Of a stretch of DNA of 31,947 bases, positions 21,769 through 29,608 are shown in pieces. The stretch is from IMG/VR virus record IMGVR_UViG_3300017950_002300, positions 1 through 31,947 of that record; one strand, written 5' to 3'. The first letter of the stretch is position 1. Each line of letters opens with the position of its first letter. The notes below the pieces were generated by a model that did no database searches, had not been told where the DNA came from, and saw only the letters and a program-made list of their open reading frames with translations. The position numbers were made by a program, and so were the translations under genes. The stretch comes from a virus.

Positions 21769-22188
21769 ATGAGTACATTATTTAACGAGACATACGTCTC
21801 ACCATTTGATTTATTGTTTAGAGACTTTTTTAAGTCTGAACTAGACTTCCAACCGGCTATCAATGCCAAAATCACCCACCCTGTAGACATTTTAGAGACA
21901 GAAGACGGACTGCATTTCGAAATTGCATGTACCGGTCTTACTAAAAAGGACATCGAGATCAATGTTGAAGGAGACATTCTAAGAATTTCTTACAACAAAG
22001 GTGAAGATAACATACCAGAAGGCACTTGGATCCATAGAGGGATTGCAAGGCGTTCTTTCAATTTAGGTTATAAGATTGCTCCAAAGTTCAGCTTAGCCAA
22101 CGCTGATGCTGAGATGAATGATGGATTGTTAAAGATTACAATCCCTTACGCTGATGAAGCAAAACCAAAAGTTTTAAAAATTAAGTAA
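21769..22188 (+). CDS. small heat-shock protein Hsp20
   Basis: A 139-residue chaperone of the alpha-crystallin family, which holds unfolded proteins for refolding by other chaperones. The core starts at HPVDILETEDGLHFEIACTGL, continues KKDIEINVEGDILRISYN and ends with MNDGLLKITIPYADE, the conserved G-L-L-x-I-x-x-P. The C-terminal extension is PKVLKIK, with the I/V-x-I/V anchor motif present as VLKI. Hsp20 genes are common in T4-like cyanophages, where they are thought to help virion assembly. Here the gene has its own leader and is flanked by an inverted repeat, directly upstream of GroES/GroEL genes. Confidence 0.93.
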   Translation: MSTLFNETYVSPFDLLFRDFFKSELDFQPAINAKITHPVDILETEDGLHFEIACTGLTKKDIEINVEGDILRISYNKGEDNIPEGTWIHRGIARRSFNLGYKIAPKFSLANADAEMNDGLLKITIPYADEAKPKVLKIK

Positions 22189-22193
22189 CTAAA

Positions 22194-22213
22194 TGCTCCC
22201 TAAAGTTTGGTTT
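22194..22213 (+). repeat. inverted repeat flanking hsp20, right arm
   Basis: TGCTCCCTAAAGTT followed by TGGTTT, the reverse complement of 21693-21713 with one base missing. It contains the TTGG box of promoter copy 4 (22207-22210). Confidence 0.8.
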
Positions 22214-22237
22214 ACTGAATAAGGATTCGTATATTCA
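22207..22237 (+). promoter_or_regulatory. phage promoter motif, copy 4
   Basis: TTGG at 22207-22210, a 15-base spacer, TTCGTATATTCA at 22226-22237. The next ATG (22257) is 31 bases after the start of the TTCG box. It heads the block with GroES and GroEL. The TTGG box lies within the right arm of the hsp20 inverted repeat. Confidence 0.75.
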
Positions 22238-22256
22238 CGTTATAAAATATAAAAAA

Positions 22257-22556
22257 ATGAGTTATACTATTATTAAAGACCCGGTACTAGGGCAATTTCA
22301 CATTTCTAAAGATGCCTACTGCTATACAGTAGTTGAAACCATCACTCCTGATGAAAAGAACCTTGAAAAGGGATCTAAAGGGAAAAATTATGAAAAGCCT
22401 GTAGGTCATTACGGTAAACTATCACACGCATTAGCTAAAATAGCTAAGTTTAAAACTGATAGAAAACCTGAATATACCTCAGTTATGTCTTATATTAAAG
22501 AATACGAAAAAGAAAGAGAATTAATGAATGAATTATTAAACAAAATCGGAATATGA
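22257..22556 (+). CDS. hypothetical protein
   Basis: A 99-residue soluble protein. The opening YTIIKDPVLGQFHISKDAYCYTVVETI, then GHYGKLSHALAKIAKFKT, fits a common small phage family in which a short beta-hairpin binding domain is followed by a helix (a G-Y-Y-x-x-L-x-x-A-L-x-x-I pattern). Function unknown. First gene after promoter copy 4; its stop overlaps groES by four bases. Confidence 0.6.
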   Translation: MSYTIIKDPVLGQFHISKDAYCYTVVETITPDEKNLEKGSKGKNYEKPVGHYGKLSHALAKIAKFKTDRKPEYTSVMSYIKEYEKERELMNELLNKIGI

Positions 22557-22849
22557 AATTAGAAGCAATGTTCGATGCGGTTATCGTAAAACCGTTTGAA
22601 GAAGAAGAAACAATGTACGGTAACATTGTTGTCCCTGATCTTGGGAAAGACAGAAACGAAAAGGGGACAGTTATAGCTGTAGGCCCTGGTAAACCAACCA
22701 TTACTGGAGAATTCATCAGTACAACGGTTCAAGTAGGAGATGTAGTAATTTTACCTACTATGGGATTCACAAAACTTGAATACGATAGTGAAGAATACTT
22801 TATTGGTCCTGAAAATCAAATTTTAGCAAAAATCAAAAACGAAAAATAG
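22553..22849 (+). CDS. groES: GroES-like co-chaperonin
   Basis: A 98-residue Cpn10 protein that caps GroEL. The N-terminal strand LEAMFDAVIVKPFEEEET leads to the mobile-loop region MYGNIVVPDLGKDRNEKG, then TVIAVGPGK, VQVGDVVILP and YFIGPENQILAKI, following the family order. The mobile loop has the hydrophobic tripeptide IVV in the place that contacts GroEL. Adjacent to and one base before groEL, the usual order in bacteria. In T4 the phage gp31 replaces GroES to fold the capsid protein; here both subunits are phage-encoded. Confidence 0.92.
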   Translation: MKLEAMFDAVIVKPFEEEETMYGNIVVPDLGKDRNEKGTVIAVGPGKPTITGEFISTTVQVGDVVILPTMGFTKLEYDSEEYFIGPENQILAKIKNEK

Positions 22850-22850
22850 T

Positions 22851-24491
22851 ATGCCTGTAGACATGAGAAAACAAGTCACTCTAGGGAGTGAAGCGAGAGA
22901 AAAACTTATGGAGGGAATCGACATCTTAGCGGATGCCGTAGTATCTACCATGGGTCCTAATGGACGTAATGTCTTAATCGAAAATAATGGAGCTTGGCCT
23001 CTATCAACTAAGGATGGAGTAACAGTTGCTGAATCTATTTGGGTAGATGGTCATATTCAAGACACGGGTGCTCAGATGGTAAAGCAAGCATCTGTAAAAA
23101 CTGCTAAAAAAGCAGGTGATGGTACAACTACTTCTACTTTATTGGCACGTGAGATGGTTAAAGCCGGATTGCAACACCTCAATAATGGAGAAAATGCAGT
23201 TGAAATTAAAAGAGGTATTGATGCTGCTGTTAAGCAAGTAATCCAAATCCTTCAATCAAACTCAGAAGATATTTCATCTGAAGAACAACTAGAACAAGTT
23301 GCTACAATCTCAGCTAATAATGATGTTGAAATTGGTAAATTGATTGCTACTGCTATTGAAAAGGTAGGTCGTGATGGTGTGGTTCATATTGAAGAAAGCA
23401 AATCAGGTGAGACATATCTTGAAACAGTAGAAGGAATGCAGTTTGACAGAGGATACAAGTCCCACTTCTTTGTTACGGATAATGCTTCAATGACCTGTAA
23501 TTTGGAAGATGTTTATATCTTGATTGCTGATCATAGATTTACTCAAGTTAAAGAACTACTCCCAGTCCTAGAAGGAGTATCAGCAACTAACAAATCATTA
23601 TTGATCATTGCAGAAGATGTTGATAACGAAGCACTTGCAACCCTAATTGTAAACAAAGCACGTGGTACTCTAAAAGTAGCTGCTGTTAAAGCTCCTGATT
23701 TCGGTGATCGTCGTAAACTTATTCTAGAAGATATTGCTACATTAACTGGTGGTCAGGTATTTGACAAGGATAAAGGAATGAAACTTGATAAATTCAGTTG
23801 GGATTGGTTTGGTCAAGCTCGTGCTATTACCATTGATAAAGAACAAACAACTATTGTTGATGGTAAAGGTAGTGAAGAAGCTATTAATAACCGTGTTGCT
23901 GATCTTCAATCTCAAATTGATAAATCAACAACCCCATATGCCACAGAACAACTTCAAAACCGTTTAGCTAAAATGGTAGGTGGTGTTTCTATTATCCACG
24001 TTGGTGGTGCTACTGAAACTGAAATGTTGGAGAAAAAAGATCGTGTTGACGATGCTTTAAATGCTACTAAAGCTGCTCTTGAAGAAGGGATTGTTCCTGG
24101 TGGTGGTGCTGCTTTACTATATGCTCGTGAAGGTATTGAAACTATAGACAGTATTGGTTCTCAGATTGTATATAAAGCTTGTGGTAAACCATTTGAACAG
24201 ATTCTAGTTAATGCTGGGTACGGTGTTGTAGATGCTCAAATGATTGGAAAATATCAACTAATAGACTCCGGTAATGGTGTTTGGGCTGGTTATGATCTTA
24301 AATCAGAAAAGGTTGTTAACATGAAGGATGCTGGTATTATTGATCCCACCAAAGTAACTCGTTCAGCGTTGGAAAATGCAGCATCAGTTGCAGGTACAAT
24401 TCTACTTACAGAATGTGTGATCTCAACCCATCCAGAATCTAAAGGTAATTCCGCAGATGGTTCTATGACCACTTCAATGCCTATGATGTAA
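22851..24491 (+). CDS. groEL: GroEL chaperonin
   Basis: A 546-residue Cpn60, full length. ATPase residues are intact: TMGPNGRNVLIE (33-44), AGDGTTTSTLLA (88-99, with the conserved Asp90) and VDDALNATKAALEEGIVPGGGAALL including the distal ATPase Asp. Apical segment: KAPDFGDRRK. The C-terminal tail reads SADGSMTTSMPMM, in place of the GGM repeats of bacterial GroEL. Complete phage-encoded GroEL with GroES is uncommon. It probably folds phage capsid or other proteins that the host chaperonin handles badly. Codon use is like the neighbouring phage genes, not obviously a recent host gene. Confidence 0.97.
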   Translation: MPVDMRKQVTLGSEAREKLMEGIDILADAVVSTMGPNGRNVLIENNGAWPLSTKDGVTVAESIWVDGHIQDTGAQMVKQASVKTAKKAGDGTTTSTLLAREMVKAGLQHLNNGENAVEIKRGIDAAVKQVIQILQSNSEDISSEEQLEQVATISANNDVEIGKLIATAIEKVGRDGVVHIEESKSGETYLETVEGMQFDRGYKSHFFVTDNASMTCNLEDVYILIADHRFTQVKELLPVLEGVSATNKSLLIIAEDVDNEALATLIVNKARGTLKVAAVKAPDFGDRRKLILEDIATLTGGQVFDKDKGMKLDKFSWDWFGQARAITIDKEQTTIVDGKGSEEAINNRVADLQSQIDKSTTPYATEQLQNRLAKMVGGVSIIHVGGATETEMLEKKDRVDDALNATKAALEEGIVPGGGAALLYAREGIETIDSIGSQIVYKACGKPFEQILVNAGYGVVDAQMIGKYQLIDSGNGVWAGYDLKSEKVVNMKDAGIIDPTKVTRSALENAASVAGTILLTECVISTHPESKGNSADGSMTTSMPMM

Positions 24492-24492
24492 T

Positions 24493-24765
24493 ATGGAAAC
24501 AAAAGTTATTGAACATAATGAACTTATTGCCACTAGAGTGCCACCTGGAGACAGGTGGACTCTTGTTGGTGATCCTAAAAAAGAAGTTTTTAAAACTCTA
24601 ACAGATGCTTTAGAAGCATTTCTGCAAGAAACAGGTTTTAAAGGAGCTTATAGGTTGGATCCAATGGATAGTAAATTATATGCTATTCAGGCCCATGAAG
24701 AAGAGATTAAGAAAGAAGAACCCAAAATGTATTCATTATATGGGGAATTTAGACAGGGAATTTAA
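24493..24765 (+). CDS. hypothetical protein
   Basis: A 90-residue protein (METKVIEHNELIATRVPPGDRW; TDALEAFLQETGFKGAYRLDPMDSK) with no recognised domain, ending in a charged helix. It begins one base after groEL and ends 47 bases before the gp44 gene, with promoter copy 5 in the gap. It is the last gene of the GroESL transcript. Confidence 0.6.
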   Translation: METKVIEHNELIATRVPPGDRWTLVGDPKKEVFKTLTDALEAFLQETGFKGAYRLDPMDSKLYAIQAHEEEIKKEEPKMYSLYGEFRQGI

Positions 24766-24766
24766 T

Positions 24767-24797
24767 TTGGATTATCTAAAAATAATTCGTATATTTA
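24767..24797 (+). promoter_or_regulatory. phage promoter motif, copy 5
   Basis: TTGG at 24767-24770, a 15-base spacer, TTCGTATATTTA at 24786-24797. The gp44-like ATG (24813) is 27 bases after the start of the TTCG box and follows AAATAAAAAGTT, the local start context. Confidence 0.75.
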
Positions 24798-24812
24798 AGT
24801 AAATAAAAAGTT

Positions 24813-25724
24813 ATGAATCACAAACATAGTCTCCTTGTTGAGAAATACCGACCAGTTAATTTATCAAATTATGTTGGAAATGAACATATCAAAAAGACAA
24901 TTTCTCAGTATCTAGCTAATAATGATATTCAAAATCTAATATTCTATGGACCCGCTGGAACAGGGAAAACAACTCTTGCTAAGCTCATTGTTAAAAATCT
25001 CGATTGTGATTTTCTTTATATTAATGCCTCGGATGAACGTGGCATTGAAACGATTAGGGATAAAGTATCAGGATTTGCGTCAGCGGCTAGCTTTAAATCT
25101 ATTAAAGTGGTCATTTTGGATGAAGCTGATTTTCTTACTATCCAAGCGCAAGCTTCGCTCCGTAATGTTATCGAAACTTTCTCGCGTACGACAAGGTTTA
25201 TTTTAACTTGTAACTATGTAGAACGTATTATTGATCCACTTCAATCACGTTGTCAAACACTTAAAATAGTACCCCCATCAAAACAAGATATAGCATACCA
25301 TCTTATTGATGTATTTAAAGAAGAGAAAGTTGATTGTAGTGCTGATGATTTGAAAAGCATTATTAACCAATACTACCCAGATATTCGTAAAATGCTTAAT
25401 ACTATTCAATTATCGATCCAAGGTGATGAGGTAGTAGTAGATAAATCAGTACTTGTATCATCTAATTATATGTCACAGGTAATTAAAGAATTAAAGAATG
25501 CTAAACCGAATTGGAGAAATATTAGACAGATTATCGCTAATGCAAATATTAATGATTTTGAGGAATTCTATCGTTATTTGTATGATAATGCTTCTGTATA
25601 CGCAGATGGAAATGAAGGAATGGTTGCTGTTTACATCAACGAGTATAGCTATCAGTCTAATTTCCGTATTGATAAAGAGATTAATGCAATGGCGCTCATC
25701 TCAAAACTAATAGAATTAAAATAA
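24813..25724 (+). CDS. 44: clamp-loader ATPase subunit (T4 gp44-like)
   Basis: A 303-residue AAA+ protein that opens and loads the gp45 clamp. Motifs: LLVEKYRPVNLSNYVGNE (7-24, the typical clamp-loader start), Walker A GPAGTGKT (46-53), NASDERGIETIR (71-82), Walker B VVILDEAD (99-106), sensor 1 FILTCNY (129-135) and the arginine-finger SRC (145-147). Length is close to T4 gp44 (319). The partner gp62-like gene lies 249 bases downstream, separated by a small unknown gene. Confidence 0.95.
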   Translation: MNHKHSLLVEKYRPVNLSNYVGNEHIKKTISQYLANNDIQNLIFYGPAGTGKTTLAKLIVKNLDCDFLYINASDERGIETIRDKVSGFASAASFKSIKVVILDEADFLTIQAQASLRNVIETFSRTTRFILTCNYVERIIDPLQSRCQTLKIVPPSKQDIAYHLIDVFKEEKVDCSADDLKSIINQYYPDIRKMLNTIQLSIQGDEVVVDKSVLVSSNYMSQVIKELKNAKPNWRNIRQIIANANINDFEEFYRYLYDNASVYADGNEGMVAVYINEYSYQSNFRIDKEINAMALISKLIELK

Positions 25725-25743
25725 TAAATAAATAAATAAACAA

Positions 25744-25986
25744 ATGGAACAACAAAACCCACAACTCAACATTGATTTGAAAAGTACAACATCAGTTGAA
25801 ACCCCTGAAGGGAACAAAGTATTTAGTCAAGGTGTTTTACTTCGTAAAGTATCTAAATTTGTAGTAGGAGCTGATGAAGATGCAGTTATGCCAATTCCTG
25901 TATTTTATGATCCAGCAACCGGAAAAATCTTAGAAAGTACTATTCCAGTTGAACTACGAGAAGAATACAAGAATGACGTTATTTGA
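25744..25986 (+). CDS. hypothetical protein between gp44 and gp62
   Basis: An 80-residue protein: MEQQNPQLNIDLKSTTSVETPEGNK, then VFSQGVLLRKVSKFVVG and MPIPVFYDPATGKILESTIP. The regular, conserved-looking core is typical of small phage proteins in replication clusters, but I know no function. It is preceded by a TAAATAAATAAATAAA run (25725-25740), and overlaps the gp62-like gene by 14 bases. Confidence 0.65.
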   Translation: MEQQNPQLNIDLKSTTSVETPEGNKVFSQGVLLRKVSKFVVGADEDAVMPIPVFYDPATGKILESTIPVELREEYKNDVI

Positions 25987-26392
25987 TTGGTTAAATGAGA
26001 TAACTGTCAAAAAGACATCCCCTGAGGAATTTTCACAAGAATCGTGGGATAAATGGAATTCTTACATGATACATAGATATTTATCTATGAATATGGATTA
26101 CATTGATATTGTAAATTATGTTCAAAAGATAAATCCACAAAGTAAGAAACAAATTTATTCCATTTACCGAGAAATGATACCAAAAAAGAAACTCTGGCTT
26201 AAGTACATTAAAAACGAAAACAAGAAAAATTATCAAGAATTAGCAGAATACATTGCTGAGTATTTTGAATGCTCTCTAGGAGAAGCAGATCATTATATTG
26301 ATATTATACCTAAGTCAATTGAGGGAATTTTATGGGAAATGGGGGTTTCTGAAGAAGAAGCACAAAAGTTAATTAAAAAAGCAAAGTTATGA
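25973..26392 (+). CDS. 62: clamp-loader small subunit (T4 gp62-like)
   Basis: A 139-residue protein from the ATG at 25973; an upstream in-frame ATG at 25949 would add eight residues (MNYEKNTR) and greater overlap. The N-terminal MTLFDWLNEITVKKTSPEEF resembles the start of gp62 of T4-like phages. The body is helical with aromatic and acidic residues (LSMNMDYIDIVNYVQK; IYREMIPKKKLWLKYIKNE). gp62 forms the A-position subunit of the loader with four gp44. Low sequence conservation is normal in this family; context with gp44 makes the call reasonable. It overlaps the next ATG by four bases. Confidence 0.78.
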   Translation: MTLFDWLNEITVKKTSPEEFSQESWDKWNSYMIHRYLSMNMDYIDIVNYVQKINPQSKKQIYSIYREMIPKKKLWLKYIKNENKKNYQELAEYIAEYFECSLGEADHYIDIIPKSIEGILWEMGVSEEEAQKLIKKAKL

Positions 26393-26607
26393 GCCGATTA
26401 AAAGAAATGCTTTACACCTCAGCTATTGCTGATAAAGCTAAAGCATTATTAACTCTAGAATTACTAGAAACCCATCCTGCGGGTATTGGAGATCACTCAA
26501 CAGAGGATTTCTATAAAAACGCTGAAGAAGCACTTGCTATGTTAGCTGATGCTGATGATCGTTTAGAAGCGATTGAAAAATATTTAAACAAAAAACAAGT
26601 TATATAA
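26389..26607 (+). CDS. hypothetical small helical protein
   Basis: A 72-residue, all-helical protein (MSRLKEMLYTSAIADKAKALLTLELLE; EEALAMLADADDRLEAIEKYL). No motif that I recognise. It lies between the gp62-like and DUF1599-like genes, with overlaps or one-base gaps, so it is in the same transcript. Confidence 0.6.
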   Translation: MSRLKEMLYTSAIADKAKALLTLELLETHPAGIGDHSTEDFYKNAEEALAMLADADDRLEAIEKYLNKKQVI

Positions 26608-26608
26608 A

Positions 26609-26983
26609 ATGTCAGAACCAGTTGTAGAATATGAAATTAATGGTATAAATAAAACCGTTAATGATTTTGAAAGATTATACCCAGAATTAGCAGAGGAATT
26701 TCAAGCAGTTCAAAAAGAACAGTATGAATTATTTGCTGCTAAGATGTTAGATTATGGTTTATCTAATATTTCTTTAGGTTCAAATTTAGATACTAAAGAA
26801 GATAGAGATTTATCACTTACGGGGATTTGGTTACGTTGTAATGATAAAATCAATCGTTTGAAAAATATGTTAAAACGTAAAGGTCACAATTACGTTGTTA
26901 ATGAACCAATGATTGATAGTTTTATTGATATCGCTAATTACGGGATTATAGCAATGCTCGTACTTAGAGGAAAATGGAAATAA
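26609..26983 (+). CDS. DUF1599-type (nucleotide modification associated) protein
   Basis: A 124-residue protein with the conserved segments FAAKMLDYGLSNISLGSNL, LTGIWLRCNDKINRLKNML and EPMIDSFIDIANYGIIAMLVLRGKW. These match the DUF1599 family, annotated as nucleotide modification associated domain 1 (Nmad1), found in phages next to DNA-modification or nucleotide genes. Its reaction is not established. The acidic/Asn residues (NDK, DxxNY) suggest a nucleotide-metal site like all-alpha NTP pyrophosphatases. It is consistent with the 7-deazaguanine genes elsewhere in the window. Confidence 0.7.
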   Translation: MSEPVVEYEINGINKTVNDFERLYPELAEEFQAVQKEQYELFAAKMLDYGLSNISLGSNLDTKEDRDLSLTGIWLRCNDKINRLKNMLKRKGHNYVVNEPMIDSFIDIANYGIIAMLVLRGKWK

Positions 26984-26986
26984 GTT

Positions 26987-27934
26987 TTGGCTAAAAAGAA
27001 GATACCACAAGTAGTAAAGGATATACAAAGAAACCCTCCTATCCCTGTTGATTTTGCATATGAGAAAAATGTTTCATATTCTCAAGCATCCATGTATTGG
27101 CAATGTCCTAAAAAATGGGCATTGAATTACAGGGATGGGCATAAGGTAATTGAACAGTCTATCCATATGACATTCGGTACAGCCCTACACGAAACACTCC
27201 AGATGTACTTAGATGTTATGTATAACGAAAGTGGTGCTTCAGCTGATAGAATAGATTTAGAAGAAGACTTTGAAAACCGGTTAAGAGATGAGTATAAAAA
27301 AGCTTATAAGAAAAATAAAGGTGAACATTTTGCTGATTCACAAACACTTCAAGAATTCTATTCCGACGGAATTGAAATTATAAATTACCTTAAAAAGAAT
27401 AGAGGTAAATATTTTTCAAAACGTGGGTGGTGGTTAGTTGGATGTGAGGTACCTATTGTATTGGCGCCTAATCCGCGTTTACCACGTGTTAAATACATGG
27501 GGTTTTTGGATGTCGTGTTATATAATGAGAACACAGAAAAATTCACTATTATAGACATAAAAACATCAACCCGTGGTTGGAATGATAAAGCAAAAAAGGA
27601 TAAACTAAAACAATTCCAGCTAGTCTTATATAAAAAATTCTTCTCGGAACAATACAATATCCCAATTGATAATATTGATATTGAATTCTTCATTGTAAAG
27701 AGGAAATTATATGAGTCTGAAGATTTTGTAATAAAAAGAATCCAACAATTCAAACCCCCATCAGGGAAAACATCAGTAAATAAAGCAACTAAAATGCTTA
27801 CTGAATTTTTAGATAATTGTTTTACTAAAGAAGGTTTTAGTGAAAAGGAAATGCCTGAAACTATTAATAATAATTGTAAATGGTGTCCTTTCTTTAAAAC
27901 TCATTTATGTAAATCAACTTTCCAAGAATCCTGA
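26987..27934 (+). CDS. PD-(D/E)XK nuclease with 4Fe-4S cluster (RecB/Cas4-like)
   Basis: A 315-residue nuclease with a TTG start at 26987, chosen because AAATAAGTT precedes it and no in-frame ATG occurs before residue 37. SYSQASMYWQCPKKWALNYRDG (30-51) is the RecB/AddB-type opening with Cys40; GTALHET (64-70) has the motif His-Glu; GFLDVVLYN (Asp175) and IIDIKTS (Asp190, Lys192) form the catalytic centre. Cys297, Cys300 and Cys308 (C-x2-C-x7-C) close the iron-sulfur cluster with Cys40. It is probably an exonuclease in recombination or DNA processing. It begins three bases after the DUF1599 stop. Confidence 0.9.
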   Translation: MAKKKIPQVVKDIQRNPPIPVDFAYEKNVSYSQASMYWQCPKKWALNYRDGHKVIEQSIHMTFGTALHETLQMYLDVMYNESGASADRIDLEEDFENRLRDEYKKAYKKNKGEHFADSQTLQEFYSDGIEIINYLKKNRGKYFSKRGWWLVGCEVPIVLAPNPRLPRVKYMGFLDVVLYNENTEKFTIIDIKTSTRGWNDKAKKDKLKQFQLVLYKKFFSEQYNIPIDNIDIEFFIVKRKLYESEDFVIKRIQQFKPPSGKTSVNKATKMLTEFLDNCFTKEGFSEKEMPETINNNCKWCPFFKTHLCKSTFQES

Positions 27935-27963
27935 TATATGTATAGACAAAAATAATTAAGATT
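27935..27963 (+). promoter_or_regulatory. possible promoter of a second type
   Basis: The 29-base gap contains ATATATGTATA (about 27935-27945), followed by an A-rich stretch to the ATG at 27964. The same 11 bases precede the hsp20 leader at about 21676. No TTGG box lies upstream at the spacing seen in the other promoter motif. Confidence 0.3.
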
Positions 27964-28155
27964 ATGGCAAACAGAGACATGACATTAACAAGCGTAAAAA
28001 TTCAAAGCGACTTGTTCGAAAATTTTAAAATTGAGTGTGTAAAACGTAAGTTTTCTTTTCAAAAGCTTGCTGATCGAGCAATTCATTTGTATCTTACAGA
28101 TGAAGAATTTAGAAAGCAAGTTACATCTCATATGGATTTAACAATAGAAGAGTAA
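27964..28155 (+). CDS. ribbon-helix-helix DNA-binding protein
   Basis: A 63-residue protein. TLTSVKIQSDLFENFKIECVKR forms a beta strand (SVKI) and first helix; KFSFQKLADRAIHLYL the second helix. This fits Arc/MetJ-type ribbon-helix-helix regulators, which bind as dimers with the strand in the DNA major groove. The acidic C-terminus follows. It is a candidate regulator of the glycosyltransferase genes just downstream or of the promoter class described here. No operator could be identified. Confidence 0.7.
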   Translation: MANRDMTLTSVKIQSDLFENFKIECVKRKFSFQKLADRAIHLYLTDEEFRKQVTSHMDLTIEE

Positions 28156-28168
28156 ATTAAAAAATTTT

Positions 28169-29608
28169 ATGGTAAAAGAAGGTTACATTAAAAAAGAAGA
28201 TAGAAAAAAAATTCTACTTCTTACGGATGATATTCGTGTTCATTCCGGAGTTGCACAAATTGGTCGTGAGATGGTATTAAATACCTGTCATAGATACAAT
28301 TGGGTTCAAATAGCAGGAGCTATCAAACATCCTGATAAAGGGAAAAGAATTGATATGTCTGAGTCTATTTCAAAAGAAACCAATGTAGAAGACTCAAATG
28401 TTATATTATACCCTACTGATGGGTATGGCACTCCAGATATGGTTAGGATGATGATTAGGGAAGAAAAAATAGATGCTATTTTCCTTATTACTGATCCTAG
28501 ATACTTTACATGGTTGTTCCAAATGGAAAATGAAATTCGTAAACAGGTTCCTATTGCATACCTTAACATTTGGGATGATTATCCGGCACCTGCATATAAT
28601 AAAGAATTTTATAATTCATGTGATGCTCTATTCGGCATTTCAAAACAAACTGTAAACATCAATGAATTGGTGTTAGGAGAAGATGGTAATACTAAAGTTA
28701 TCAAATATGTACCTCATGGTTTAAATGATAAAATGTTCTTCCCTATTAAAGAAGATAATAATGAGGTAGAGGAATTTAGAAAGCAATTAACTCAGGGGAG
28801 AGATAAAGAATTTATTCTATTATTCAATTCTAGAAACATTAGACGTAAATCAATCCCAGATGCATTATTAGCTTGGAGGTATTTTATTGATCAATTAACT
28901 CCTGAACAGGCTTCTAAATGCTTATTTGCTCTTCACACACAACCTGTAGACCAAAATGGTACTGATCTCCCAGCAATCATTGACTATTTATTTCCAACTA
29001 AGGAGGAACAGCAAACATTGATTATTTCAAATAACAAGCTATCCACCCCACAAATGAATATGTTGTATAATTGTGCTGATGGTGTCATTTTGTTAAGTTC
29101 AAATGAAGGTTGGGGGTTATCATTAACAGAAGCATTATTAACTGGTACTCCGATTATTGCAAATGTAACAGGTGGTATGCAGGATCAAATGCGATTTGTA
29201 GATGAAAGTGGTAATTGGTTTAAACCAGATGCTGAAATTCCTTCTAACCATACAGGTAGATACAAAGAATGTGGTGAATGGGCTCTACCAGTTTTCCCAA
29301 CAAATAGATCTTTAGTTGGTTCTGTACCTACACCTTATATTTGGGATGATAGGTGTAATGCTGAAGATGCAACTGAACAAATTATGGCTCTTTATCAAAT
29401 GGGTAAGGAAGAACGCCAACATAGAGGTGAAGAAGGTAGGAAATGGGCTACTGGAGATGAGGCAGGTTTCACATCTGAAAAGATGTCTAATCGAATTATT
29501 GAAGGTATGGAAGAGTTATTTGAAACTTGGACTCCCAGAAAAAAATACACATTTTCCACAGATGAAGAATACGAACCAAGAGTTTTAAAGCATAAATTGT
29601 TATATTAA
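28169..29608 (+). CDS. GT4-type glycosyltransferase
   Basis: A 479-residue GT-B enzyme. The N-terminal LLLTDDIRVHSGVAQIGREMV matches the first Rossmann domain of GT4 enzymes. The nucleotide-sugar end is SSNEGWGLSLTEALLTGTPIIANVTGGMQDQ, the E-x7-E pattern (EGWGLSLTEAL) that contacts the donor. FNSRNIRRKSIPDAL and YKECGEWALPVFP lie between. Likely transfers a sugar from a nucleotide donor to glycan, virion protein or DNA base. Its stop overlaps the second glycosyltransferase by one base, suggesting joint action. Confidence 0.88.
   Translation: MVKEGYIKKEDRKKILLLTDDIRVHSGVAQIGREMVLNTCHRYNWVQIAGAIKHPDKGKRIDMSESISKETNVEDSNVILYPTDGYGTPDMVRMMIREEKIDAIFLITDPRYFTWLFQMENEIRKQVPIAYLNIWDDYPAPAYNKEFYNSCDALFGISKQTVNINELVLGEDGNTKVIKYVPHGLNDKMFFPIKEDNNEVEEFRKQLTQGRDKEFILLFNSRNIRRKSIPDALLAWRYFIDQLTPEQASKCLFALHTQPVDQNGTDLPAIIDYLFPTKEEQQTLIISNNKLSTPQMNMLYNCADGVILLSSNEGWGLSLTEALLTGTPIIANVTGGMQDQMRFVDESGNWFKPDAEIPSNHTGRYKECGEWALPVFPTNRSLVGSVPTPYIWDDRCNAEDATEQIMALYQMGKEERQHRGEEGRKWATGDEAGFTSEKMSNRIIEGMEELFETWTPRKKYTFSTDEEYEPRVLKHKLLY

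Noticed and set aside
25722-25743. TAAATAAATAAATAAA run before the 80-residue gene as a T4-type late promoter
   Set aside because: It is a simple tandem of TAAA and lacks the TATAAATA core; A/T-rich leaders before starts are general here.
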